DNA of 64,000 nt from Nymphaea colorata (Eukaryota > Streptophyta > Magnoliopsida > Nymphaeales > Nymphaeaceae), in the NCBI RefSeq assembly GCF_008831285.2, contig NC_045140.1, positions 14,433,796-14,497,795 on the forward strand, in the 5' to 3' direction. The translations under genes were made by a program, and so were the position numbers. The notes under the pieces were generated by a model. It made no database searches and had not been told where the DNA came from. It saw only the letters and a list, made by a program, of their open reading frames with translations. This document shows, one piece after another, positions 12,765 through 25,400 of this stretch (the first letter of the stretch is position 1; the number at the start of each line of letters is the position of its first letter).

Positions 12765-15700
12765 TGTAAGGCCCACGATTTTCTTTTTTCCTTTAATTAT
12801 TGTGAAAACTGTAACATGAGGATGGATTATAAATGGTGGATTAAAAGGGCTGTTAAAAATAGTTGAAACTGCCAACTACATCATAAAGGGGGCAGTTAAG
12901 GAAAGGAATAAAGGGGTTATGGCTGAGAGGAGTAACTGAAAAGATTAAACGAAGGGTGGAAAAACTGAAAAAAAAAAACATATACTCTCTTATGAGAAAC
13001 TGCAAAATTCGTAGGGCAGTTTTGGAGGCCTTAAGGAGGGCCTATTTAACCCTGTTTTACAGCAAAGAACCATTCCTTTTGTTGCAGTCTTAGATAGAGA
13101 GGTCCTCATTTCTGTTCTGTTTTTGTTGGGGATCATGGTCCGTGGCTGCGTGAAAGAATCACAAAGCATAAAAGGCTGCTGATGGAAACTAGTTTCAGAC
13201 TTGACAGGTATGGAGATTTTCAGACCATATGTGCATCATGTAGTCCACGTAGATTTTATTGTGTTCATAGATATATGTGTATAGTTATGTGTAGTTTCAT
13301 TTAGAACGATTTGGAGAAGATAAATTTTGTTTCGATTAGCCACACTATACCAACTTAACCACTCTTGCTTGAAAAAGGCACGTATTGCCTGTTTCAGTTC
13401 ACTCTATCATGGACATTTGATTCGGCTTCACTGGGAGTGAATCTTGATTTTCTCGTAGATCTTACACCATTGACTTTCTTTCCCTGTCTATGTTCGTTTG
13501 GGAATCTTAGATGGAAGTGTAGATTGCGAATTGAGGAGCTTAGCTATTAGAATCTGCCATGAACCAGCTGTGGCGTGGGGGAATGATTATATTTCGTCTA
13601 TCATAGACAAACAAATAAAAGAAGAATTCTATTGAAGAAGTAAGGCTAGGTATTTTTTGTGGCTTCGTTTTCGAATCACATCTACGTCAGACTATTGACC
13701 CAACCTCTTCTATGCAGAGAGTATTGATGGCGTAATCCTTGATCGATGTCTGAATAATACTATGTATGCATGTGGTTGTCATAAAATCTTCGCCTATGTT
13801 TCAGCATTTGGTGTAGGGAAACGACGATTGCTTTTAGATTTTTAGTTAATCAAATTTTAGGTCTGCAAGTAGCATGTAAGTTACATGTTTAGTCTCCCCT
13901 TTCTCCTAGTCATTGATGCCGTATCCAAAGGAAGCATATTTCGAAAAATTTGACATATGTCCCTTTTACTGGTACTGGTTAGTTTCATGGCTCCATGTGT
14001 CTAGTCTCGTATGCGCTGATAAAGAAATTATAATCCTTTTTGCTTCTGTTTGGATCATGAATAAGAGCATGACTCTCTAAATTATTTAAAGTTTATCCAA
14101 CTTTTCAGTTGCTTTATTTATTAGAATGCGACTGGCTTCGTTTAGTGATTTGGACAAACTAATACATTTTGATGAGTAGCTCCTGCCTCCTAGTTTACTT
14201 CGATAATGTACACTAGAATGACTAAAGCATGAGGACCTAGCCTTGGTGGTAAAATTGAGTATTTGGTATTTGATGCTCCCCAATCATTGTTGATCGGACA
14301 CTAGATCAGACTGTTATTTCCTTCATCCTATAGTGATATATGATGGGGGATGGACTAGTTCAGATGTGCTACTTCACACTAGTCATGAATTTGATCACTA
14401 GAAAAATTACACTCACAATAGTCCTTGTTGCCGGAGTCACAATAGGATGGTTAGAGATACTACCAAGTTTGATGCGATTTGGGCTTGAAATGAAGGAGGA
14501 AGATAAAATGAAAGGAGTCGGGTGTTCTGTTCCTGCGAGATCTAAACCTGTGCCGGATTCCGGCGACCGACGCTGTCAGTTCTGGTGTCGGAAAATGTTG
14601 AGTAAGGGCTCGTTGGATTTGTTTGCTTTTGAAGGTTCTTCATGTAAAATTTCATAATTTTTTGGAGCATCTGATGAAAAGATATTGATTTTTGAATGAC
14701 TGCCTGTCGCTGGAATGCTGTCTGTGATGGAAAATCTGAAAACTACGTCAGATTCCAGCGACCGGCGTTGTTAGCTCCAGTGTCGAAAAAAATCGAGCAA
14801 GGGCTCATTGGATTTGTCTGCTCCTTAAGATTATTCCTGTAAAATTTCATAATTTTTGGGTGAGCGGTTGAGGAGATACGGATTTTTGAGTGATCGCCTG
14901 TCATTGGAATGCTTTCCCGTGAAACCAAAAACTAAACCAGATTCCGGCGACTGGCACTATCAGCTCCGTGTCGGAAAATGTCGAGTAAGGGCTCGTTGGA
15001 TTCGTCTACTTCTGAAGATTATCCCTATAAAATTTCATAAATTTTGGAAAAACCGATGAAGAGATCGATTTTTGAATGACCGCCTATCATTGGAGTGCTT
15101 TCCGCGATGGTTGAAGAACCGACGACAGAACAACTGTCTCCTCTGCCTACCCTCGTCGAATTCAGTTGGTGGGCAGGTTTGGGATTTGATCCTAAGTTAC
15201 TCGGGGTCCCTCCGACCAAAATTTATAATATTTGTAGCCTAAGGTTGGTTTTCGTGGGAGTTAGTGGATTATGTGGACTATGTTTTATGCAATGGTACAT
15301 GCGAGTGCGAGTATGAGTTTTGGTCTAGTGGTTGGTTCCGTCTCGGGAGGTAGTGGTGCGCACGAGCTTACTGCAGTCGCACACTTCTCCGTCTGCACTG
15401 GATGACCCACAGGGTATTGAGCGGCACAAGGGTCTGGGATTTTGTTATGCTTTTGGTTGGAGAGCGATGAGTCTCTTGGTCCTTCAACCCGGGTGCCTAG
15501 AGGGGCCGGTCTACCACTTCGGGTAACATCGGTGGTTGGACCGCCGCTGCTGCAGCGGCGATCTGGGATATCTCAGGAGGCTTCACTGCAGGTTACTTTC
15601 GATCAGTTGGATCGCCTGGTGAAAATATCTTCTATGCTACCTGTGAGTTGTGCCCACATGGTTTTTTGTTGTTTGCTCGACGCGATGACCATAGCCATTG

Positions 15701-15853
15701 TTATGATAGACCACCATTGAAAGTGTATGAATATTTGAAGGTTATGTGTGCCTTGTCCAAGATAATAACATGTAACTCTAAAGTGCATTATCAAATTGAG
15801 AACTTATAAATGCTAACTATAAGGACTTCATATGACTTTTGTTTGACATGATT
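12765..15853 (+). repeat. Left arm of the palindromic element
   Basis: It matches the reverse complement of 16222-19524 along essentially its whole length, from TGTAAGGCCC at the outer end to TTTGACATGATT at the inner end. It is about 210 bases shorter than the right arm because of a few length differences. It contains no recognisable protein-coding segment. Confidence 0.85.
14556..15115 (+). repeat. Three diverged tandem copies of a ~190-bp unit in the left arm
   Basis: Units begin at about 14556, 14751 and 14940 with GATTCCGGCGACYGRC-like sequence. Each then carries a TCGGAAAATGT...GAGTAAGGGCTCGTTGGAT block and an AAAATTTCATAATTTT block. The same three units lie in mirror order in the right arm at about 16990-17565. 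Tandem units of this kind occur inside long plant LTRs or leader regions. Confidence 0.75.
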
Positions 15854-16221
15854 TAGTTTTGACACCATATTTTTTTTTTATATATATAATAGCGAAAGCA
15901 AAATGAGTCTTACTCCAAACAAACTTGAGCAATGACCAAAATGAAAAACAAATCAAACGCCAATCTGACATTTAACATTGTTTTAAAGGACACCCTCTTT
16001 AACTCCACACAAAACATTTAGACCAAACAACTAAAGTATCCACAAATCCCAGACTCGACGCAGTGTTCAGATTACCAATGCCAGTCCATCACAAGGTTTG
16101 AGGACGTCAATCTTGTAGCCACGATCACTCAATAACTTCCTGCAGAGATAGAAAGGTCAGATTTTCTGAGTATGGAAATATCCAGCCATGTATGGAACTT
16201 GACCCGAAAAAGTAAGTATAT
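15854..16221. other. Unpaired spacer of the palindromic element
   Basis: This 368-bp AT-rich segment separates the two arms and has no inverted partner. I see no primer-binding site, polypurine tract or coding segment in it. It would be the loop if the element were transcribed. Confidence 0.6.
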
Positions 16222-19200
16222 AATCATGTCAAACAAAAGAAGTCATATGAAGTCCTTATAGTCAGCATTTATAAGTTCTCAATTTTATAATGCACCTTAG
16301 AGTTACATGTTATTATCTTGGACAAGGTGCACATGATTTTCAAATATCATAGACTTTCAATGGTAGTCTATCATAACAATGGCTATGGTCATCGTGCCGA
16401 GCAAACAACAGAAAACCCCGTGGGCACAACTCATAGGTAGCACAAAAGATATGTTCACCAGGCGATCCAACTGATCGAGGGTAACCTGCAGTGAAGCCTC
16501 CTGAGATATCACAGATCATCGCAGCAGCAGCAGCAGAGTCCAACCACCGGTGTTACTGAAGTGGTAGACCGGCCTCTCTAGGCACCCTAGTAGAGGGACC
16601 AGGAGATGCGATGCCTCGCTCTCCAACCAAAAGTATAACAAAATCCCGGGCCCTTGTGCCGCCCAATACCCTGTGGGCCATCCAGTACAAACAGAGAAGT
16701 GTGCGACTGCAGTAAGCTCGTGCACACCACTACCTCCAGGACGGAACCAACCACTGGACCAAAATTCATACTCGCATGTACCATTGCATAAAACATTGTT
16801 CAAGTTTCATCTATGCATTCAAATGTGGGGTTTTACCATTATTATACATAGTTTTGTAACTCCCACGAAAGCCAACCTTAGGCTACAAATACTATGAATT
16901 TTGGTCGGAGGGGCCTTGATGGGCTTAGAATCAAATCCCAAACCTACCCACCAGCTGAATTTGACAAGGGTAGGCACAAGAGGCAACTGTTCTGCCGTCG
17001 GTTCTTTAGCCGTCGCAGAAAGCACTCTAGTGACATGTGGTCATTCAAAAATCAATATCTCTTCATCGGTTTTTTCAAAAATTATGAAATTTTATAGGGA
17101 TAATCTTCAGAAGTAGACGAATCCAACGAGCCTTTAATGGACATTTTTCGACACGAAGCTGACAGTGCCGGTCGTCGGAATCTGGGTTAGTTTTTGGTTT
17201 CACAGGGAAGCATTCCAGCGACAGACGGTCACTCAAAAATGCGTATCTCCTCAACCGCTAACCCAAAAATTATGAAATTTTACAGGAGTAATCTTAAGTA
17301 GCAGACAAATCCAACGAGTGCTTACTTGACATTTTTCGACACCGGAGCTAACAACGCCGGTCGTCGGAAGCCGACGTAGTTTTTAGATTTTTCATCGCAG
17401 ACAACACTCCAACGACAGATAGTCTTTCAAAAATCAATATCTTTTCATCGGATATTCCAAAAATTATGAAATTTTACAAGAAGAATCTTCAGAAGCAGAC
17501 GAATCCAACGAGCCGTTACTCGACATTTTTTGACACCGGAGCTGACAGCGCCGGTCTTCGGAATTCGGCATAGTTTTAGATCTCGTAGGAACAGAACACC
17601 CGACCCCTTCTATCTTCGATTCCTCCTTCATTTCAAGTCCAAATCACATCATACTTGGTAGGGATCCTCCTGAGACTCAGGTGATCCTACTGAATCTCTA
17701 GCGATCCTATTATGACTCCGGCAATCCGACAACAAGGACTATTGTGAGTGTGATTTTTCTAGTGATCAAACTCATGATTAGTGTGAAGTAGCACTATTGA
17801 ACTAGTCTATCCCTTAGTGTATATCACTATAGGACAGAGGAAATAACAGTCTGATCTAGTGTTCGATCAACAATGACTGGGGAGCATCAAGTACCAAATA
17901 CTCAATTTTACCACCAAGGCTAGGTCCTCATGCTTTAGTCATTCTATTGTACATTAATCAAAGTAAACTAGGAGGCAGGAGTTACTTATCAAAATGTATT
18001 AGTTTGTCCAAATCACTAAACGAAGCCGGTCACATTCTAATAAATAAAACAACCAAAAAGTTGGATAAACTTTAAATAATTTAGGGAGTCATGCTCTTAT
18101 TCATGATCCAAATAGAAGCAAAAGGGATTATAATTTCTTTATCAGCGCATATGAGACTCTTAATATGAGACACACGAAGGCGTGGAACTAACCAGTACCA
18201 GTAAAAGGGAATTATGTCAAATTTTCTGAAATATGCTTCCTTTGGATACGGCATCAATGACTGGGAGAAAGGGGAGACTAAACATGTAACTTACATGCTA
18301 CTTGCAGTCCTCAAATTTGATTAACTAAAAATCTAAAAGCAATCGCTGTTTCCCTGCGCGAGATGCCCAAACATAGGCGAAGATTTTTTGACAATCAGGA
18401 GGCTGTATTGTAATGACTACTATCAAGACTGGAAGAGAACTAACCGCATGCATATATAGTATTATTCAGACATCGATCAAGGATTACGCCATCAATACTC
18501 TCTGCTTAGAAGAGGTTGGGTCAATAGTCTGACGTAGATGTGATTCGAAAACGAAGCCACAAAAAATACCTAGCCTTACTTCTTCAATAGAATTCTTCTT
18601 TTATTTGTTTGTCTATGATAGACGAAATATAATCATTCCCCCACGCCACAGCTGGTTCATGGCATATTCTAATAGCTAAGCTCCTAAATTCGCAGTCTAC
18701 ACTTCCATCTAAGATTCCCAAACGAACATAGACAGGGAAAGAAAGTCAATGGTGTAAGATCTACGAGAAAATCAAGATTCACTCCCAGTGAAGCCGGATC
18801 AAATGTCCATGATAGAGTGAACGGAAACAGCAAGAGTGGTTGAGTTTGCTCTATCATCGAACTATACCAAAACAGTGTGGCTAATCGAGACAAAATTTAT
18901 CTTCTCCAAATCGTTCTAAATGAAACTACACATAAGTGTACATATATATCTATGAACACAATAAAATCTACGTGGACTACATGCTGCACATATGGTCTGA
19001 AAATCCCCATACCTGTCAAGTCTTAAACGAGTTTCTGTCAGCAGCCTTCTATGCTTTGTAAACGAGTTTTTGTCAGCAGCCTTCTATGCTTTGTGATTCT
19101 TTCACGCACCCACGAACCGCGATCCCCACCAAAAACGGAACAGAAATGAGGACCTCTCTCTCTTTTTCTCTCAAACTCTCTGTTGCTGGACCCTCTCCTC

Positions 19201-19524
19201 TAAGACTGCAGCAAAAGGAATGGTTCTTTGCTGTAAAACGGGGTTAAATAGGCCCTCCTTAAGGCCTTCAAAACTGCCCTACGAATTTTGCAGTTTCTCA
19301 TAAGAGAGTAAATGTTTTTTTTTTTTTTCAGTTTTTCCCTCTTCCGTTTAATCTTTTCTGTTACTCCTCTCAGCCATAACCCCTTTCGTTAACTTTCCCC
19401 TTTATTTATGTAGTTGGCAGTTTCAACTATTTTTAACAGCCCTTTTAATCCACCATTTATAATCCATCCTCATGTTACAGTTTTCACAATAATTAAAGGA
19501 AAAAAGAAAATCGTGGGCCTTACA
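16222..19524 (-). repeat. Right arm of the palindromic element
   Basis: This is the inverted copy of 12765-15853. It also has a short local duplication near 19020-19085 and a stretch near 17650-17745 that is shorter in the left arm. No coding capacity is visible. Confidence 0.85.
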
Positions 19525-19529
19525 GTAGG

Positions 19530-22416
19530 TGGGTTGGGGTTTGGATGAGTAGCTATAGTTATGCTCATAGAAGAAAGCTACCTTGTGTGACTTTAACATC
19601 AACTTAAAGCCTTAAATGCTACTTTGTGAAAGATAATGGTGGATAAAGAGGGTATAGTACCATTCAAGTTTTCATTTTCATTGTGATTCAGGATATTTGG
19701 ATTTGGTTTTATGTATTGACCTTTCTGTTCCTCCCAGATGTGTTTGCATTATTTGTTCGAGAAAGACAATGAGGTAGATAAGAAATTGGGAAAAGGAATT
19801 GCAGGAAACCCTAGCAGGGACTGGTTGCAGCAATCGGGTGACATGGAATTATCAAGAATTAGGAGAGGAGGAAACTGATTACACACTATAATCCACATGG
19901 TTCTTAGACTAAATTAATAACTCATGAATAGTAGTTCTAAATGCAAGCTCTTAGACAACAACTAAAAAATGACATAATAAGAAAAAAAAAAAAAAATCTA
20001 GTTATGATGTCCATGGTGCCAACTTAAAAGAAAAAATAATCACTCAAGTATGTCCACAAAGTGTCCTGATGTCTCTGAGTGAGGCATGGTGTCAATATAG
20101 GATGTACATGCTATGTTGGAGCGCCGGCCAAGAAAATCTATGAGCCTATTGGAGGTCCGTGTATAGGCCTGCATAATTTATAGTTAATAAAATGAGTTTG
20201 GGATTGGGTTAGTGCTATGTGGATTGTGGAGATGGTTTTTCCTGGCAGAGTTATTTTTCTTCAGAACCTTTTGCCAAATTGATTGATTACCTTACCTTAA
20301 TATTTGGTGCATACGTACACCCGTCTCCTGGCCAACATCATGCTCCAAAAATGTATAAAACTGTGGAAGGTTGGGTGGCTGCCTTAGATGTGTTGTCCTC
20401 TAGCGGGGCGTACTCCACAAATTTCCTATATGCAAGAAACAATCCCTCAAAACGACCTAGAATTTCTTGCTTATGCTTTTGTTATTCTCCACTTTTATTC
20501 TCTTGAATTTAATTTTACTGTCAAGAATGTCTTTCAGCTTTGGTGGTTCCCGTTCTTTCACATACAGTTGCATTGCGCGAGTAGAGTGCTGTTATTAAGG
20601 ATTTGAAACTTGCTCTCGTTTTACCTAAAAAGTTCAGACTGCATGTTTTTCTAGTGCATAAATTACAGCCACGAAGACAAATTTACAGGACGTAAATGTG
20701 ACAAACAGAAGACGTTTGGCTACCCTACACAAACTTGTATATCTCCGCTGTGAAGTCAAACTTGCGGGAGACAGTTGGATAAAATAGTTGGCTCTTCTGG
20801 TCTCTCTAACTCATGGTTGCTGAATTTCAATGTGCTTGTGCTTTTCTTTCTCAACTCTTCATGCTAGTCGGCTGCCTTTGGTTTTAGTGAAGGTCGAAAC
20901 TTCCCGTGATGTCCGAGTAAATAAGAAAAGACCAGAGGCAGGAGCAAAAAAAGCTGGGCAATTGGTCTTACCCATGGGCTAAGGTGTGGTTGTCGAAGTG
21001 TCATGAGCTCGTGATGCGTGTTAAGTTTTAATAAGTGGGAGCTGACGAATATTGACCTCGGACATGATCTGCATTACTTCTTGCTAGATTCTTGGCAATG
21101 GATGTTAATCTTCTTGGTTTCTTGTGCAGTTTGGCAGTTTCCCATCTGAGATAGATTACTCTAGATGGAGAACAAATTTTCGTCCCAATATCAGGGACTA
21201 TTTTCCTGGCTGATGGAGTTTTAATTAAGTTAATCGTTGTTTACCCTTTTTTCCATATCACGGACATACGATCTTTGAATGATGTCCTGGATGGTACCGG
21301 TAGGTCTCCTATGCCATGAACGCCAAAAGATGGTCACAATCAAGATGGCACATATAACTTCTTAGCCGATATTGCGATGCTGTCCAATCCAATTGGTGTT
21401 TCTCCAAGAAAAACAAGAATACAAGGAAACCTGCCTATATTGCCTGGTGCATGTTACAGCTTTCAACAGTAACCGAAAGCATCATTAAGGAAGATTGTTG
21501 TGTCCGGGGGCTTAAAGCAGAAGAGTTCTACTTAGTAAAATACGACCGAGTACATTGCTTTGATTTATTTGATGATTCTTCTTGGTGTGGCTTTTGTGCA
21601 TTCTGGTAAACGAATGTGTGGAACCGGTCAGAGGAACAAATTGTGCATGTGCATGCAACCACGGGTCCACAGGGTCGAGTTGCTTCTCAGGAAAGAAAGT
21701 TCTACTCACCAGGACACAACGATGGTTGTGCAATTTGGACGATCAAGTCTTCTGCTCACAACATTAAGTGATAAAAATTCACCGTCAGCTTTAGACTTTG
21801 TAAACCATGAATTTGGAGAAACCCTATATAGCCAAGTGTTACTAAATGCTATTTAGGCTGTCCTGGTATGTTGTTGCCAAAAGAAGAATCGCCCGTAAAA
21901 AGGATGGAATCTTTATACACTGAACATTATCACTAATCCCGCTTTTTGAGTAAAATGAGAAGCAGATGGTAAAAGATGAAACATTTCACGACCACTTGTC
22001 ACAATAACATGCAGTTAAGAGATTGCAGATCTTGAACAATCTAACCCAAATATCTTCAGACATGGAGCGACCATGAAACTTTACGCATCCTGGTTGTAGC
22101 ATTTATCCATCATCGACTGATCCCCTGTGGAAACTGTCACAGTTAAGGACAATATTGAAGTAATTAAAATTTTCACATAATCATTTTCATAAGATAATTA
22201 GGAAGCCTCACGCTCCAGACATTTTACAGACACCATTTGCCTGTTAGCAGTTAGAACATGTTTCCAATCAAAATCCCAATCAAATTAATAAATGCTGATG
22301 TTATTGACAGAAGTTCCTCATTGAACTTATGAGAATTACAGTAACTGCAATTGATGATAGATTAGTTTTCTTACCTGACAGCTAATGCATCTTCTTGCCA
22401 GCCAATTCACAGACAG
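19530..22416. other. Intergenic DNA between the palindrome and the TIC21 gene; no gene recognised
   Basis: Open frames such as 20219-20506 (+) and 21560-21856 (+) have no recognisable motif and no convincing splice partners. The last few hundred bases before 22416 probably include the TIC21 3' UTR. Confidence 0.5.
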
Positions 22417-25400
22417 CTATGCAACCTTAGGTATCACAACACCTTCAGCTGGTAAGGACACCGAACGTAGTAGTTCCAATGAGAAAAGGATCCCTAAGAA
22501 ATGAGAAAGGATAGTGTTTGCAGAAGCCTGAAAAATGAAAAAGAAAACATAGATACCGTTCAGGAAGCATAGAAATTAATCACCAAATGAAACCTATAAA
22601 AACTGTAAGAAGAAAAACAAAGGTTGCTCAAAACAGTCCAACTCTTACCACTATATTAGCTAAATACAGTTTGTTGAACCACATATGAAACCCTTGCAAT
22701 GTTCATTTAAGATTCAGACTAGAAAGAAGATGCTGCACATCAAATTTGCTATACTTTCGCAAACTCTGATTAAGAAGCTTTATAGAATTCAAGTCCTTGA
22801 CATTATCAGCTCTTCCTTTCTCTCCGGTAGAGTGCCCATATCCAGGGAAAGAACAAATACAAGTAGAACAAATACAAGTACGGTTAACACCGACAAAGAA
22901 TGGAGAGGTATGACAGAGTTTTAGGTGGAATTAACCATGTTGATTGTGGAGATGGGATACAAATATTTTCTGCCGTTTGTGTGAATATAAGGGAGGATGG
23001 TATATGGGCCACGCTGGAAGGGGGAATGGAGCATTATGTGATAAACCCTACGATATATGATATGAATGACCTCATTTAGTTTAAGGATATAGCATGTAAA
23101 CCTCATGATTTTAGCTTGAAACATAAGCCTTGATGAAGTTGAGGACCTCTGTGTGTACAGCATAAGAACCCCTGCTGCTGGCTATTGTTCTTGGATAATT
23201 TAAATAGACATATAAGCCCAAGGAATAGGCTTCTCCACCAAGCTAATAACATTGCATATTTTTCACTGCCAAATATGAGTACTCTGGACAGCTAGCATCT
23301 ATTATTGCCTTTTTCATCAGTCAATTCAGCAATAAAACAATACTTAGTAATTTTTACACATCATATGAGTCCAAATACACATCAAGCAACGTGGTCAACA
23401 GATTTAGCAGAGACCTATGATTTGAAGCTAATAAAAAAGCATGTCAAATATTACAAGAATATAAAATTTATGCATACAATAATGTTCAAAAGAATAATCT
23501 TTTTCACAGACAAGTGATGTGGATCTTTACCTGCACCAGAAAGACATCTAAGGCTAAAACAGGGCTAGAGCCTGGAGCGATCCCTTGGTAGTATGGATTC
23601 GTTGAGGACGTGAGTGCTTTAGCCACCAAAGTTCCAACAGTAGCTTGCATGCCAAGAATTGCCGCACCCATTCCTAGAAGATTTATGATTATACCATTTT
23701 TTAAGCTCCTGACCACTTCAACACGTGGAGGTGCCTAAAAAACGTGCAAGAAATTCAGTATTAAGACTCTTAAGAGAGCATGGATGAAAACTCCAATTTG
23801 AACAGAAGCATCAGCTTTCATCGTTAACATTGTATCAAAGAAAGGGAATTAGAACTGCAAACATCAATACATTGATCAGAAGTAGCCAAGATGAAGAGAA
23901 ACACAGTTATCGCATTGCAGGTCCTCTTATGGACACATGAGAGAGATTGACTTCTTCAAATAAAAGGTCTAACATTCTACCCATCTGATCGCCAAAAAAT
24001 AAAAAAATAAAGTCCAACTATAAGGTTAAAGGATATGAAGATTATATCACTTTTTGTTTCAGAAGCTCACATACATGCAAACTGCAAAGAGTCAAAGACA
24101 TTTAATCATTGTTCAAGATTGTTTTTCTTATTCCTACTTTAAAGTTTTCTCGTAATTAATCAAAGAGCACGACCCATAAAGTTTAAACAATTGAAGAAGA
24201 TGGTGGAAGCAAACAAAAGTTATATAATGATATCAGACGGCTGTTCATGTCAGCCAAGCCAAGGCTAGTGTATGTAGGAAGAGCCATGTAAATTTTCCAC
24301 TTAACAAAGATATCATCATAGTGGGCAATATCCAACAGAAAAAGAGAGATCTGAAAAAACTTTACAAGAAAATTAGTTGAATACTATTTTTGGTAATTTA
24401 ATCCACACAAAAGCAGGAAAAAAGCAAGGTTCTAAAACCCAGTGACTTGGGACTCGACTCGGAGTGAATTGACTCGTGACTTGCCGGTTCAACTCAATCA
24501 CTGGGCCTGGTCTTGACAACTTAGTTTTTGCATAAAGTATATTTTCATATGTATAAAATAGTGCTTGTGATTCATTATAAGACCGATATATTACATGTAA
24601 CATGCAAAACAATATTTATGCATATATATATATGCACGCACGTGTCTCTATGTGTGCATATATTTATATGTATTACACTGAAAATTTGATATAACATATG
24701 CCTTTGCTATCCCTTATAAATACATCTGTCAGTGTTGTACGTATCATATGATACGAGGCCGTATCGTTTACAAAATATGATACGATACGATACACTCCCT
24801 ATATCGTAAATAGGGGTGTATATTGTATCGTGCCTGTATTGTACGATACGTACGATAAAGGCCCTCGTATCGTACGATACAGTGCGATATGCCCCGTATT
24901 GTACGATACGGGCTCATTTCAAAAAAGGGGGGCTCGAATCTCCCTTTTTCGTGTTTTCTGTTACGAGAGAGAGAGAGAGGCAGCAAAAAGTTATCTTGCA
25001 TTACGTGACCCTAATCTCTATTAAGAGATTAGGGTTAGGGAAAATTACAAGAGAAGTCCACTAAAAGTAACAAAACATTTAAAGAGACCTTCCCTAACTT
25101 CCTAATATTTCAGAAAACCCCTTTTTTGTATCTTTAACACTCCCCCTCAAGCTGGAGCATATATGTCAATCATGCTCAGCTTGTTACAACATCTCAGGAA
25201 ATCGCCTATGGGAAGAGCTTTAGTGAGAATATCTGCTGCCTGATCTTCTGAGGAGACATGAATAGTGCTAACAATTCCTCCTTGAACTAAGTCCCGAATA
25301 TAGTGGCAATCCACTTCAATGTGTTTAGTCCGCTCATGGAAGACAGGATTGTTAGCGATATATGTAGCTGCCTTGTTGTCACAATACATCTTCATTGGGA

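Larger units (their letters stand above)
12765..19524. mobile_element. 6.76-kb palindromic (fold-back) element with LTR-type ends
   Basis: Two long inverted arms (12765-15853 and 16222-19524) flank a 368-bp spacer. The outer ends are TGTAAGGCCCACG and its complement CGTGGGCCTTACA, so the unit starts TG and ends CA. The 5-bp sequence GTAGG directly repeats on both sides (12760-12764 and 19525-19529). TG...CA ends with a 5-bp target duplication are the hallmark of LTR-retrotransposon integration, and each arm's outer part resembles a U3/R promoter (TATTTAACCC near 13040). The arms hold no gag or pol reading frame. I read it as a fossil derived from long LTRs, perhaps Ty3/gypsy of Del/Tekay type, arranged head-to-head and integrated as one unit. 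The arms differ at scattered sites and by a few insertions or deletions, so it is not very recent. Confidence 0.8.

Noticed and set aside
12765-19524. Reading the inverted repeat as a MULE or hAT fold-back DNA transposon
   Set aside because: The flanking duplication is 5 bp and the termini are TG...CA, which do not fit MULE (about 9 bp) or hAT (8 bp) insertions.
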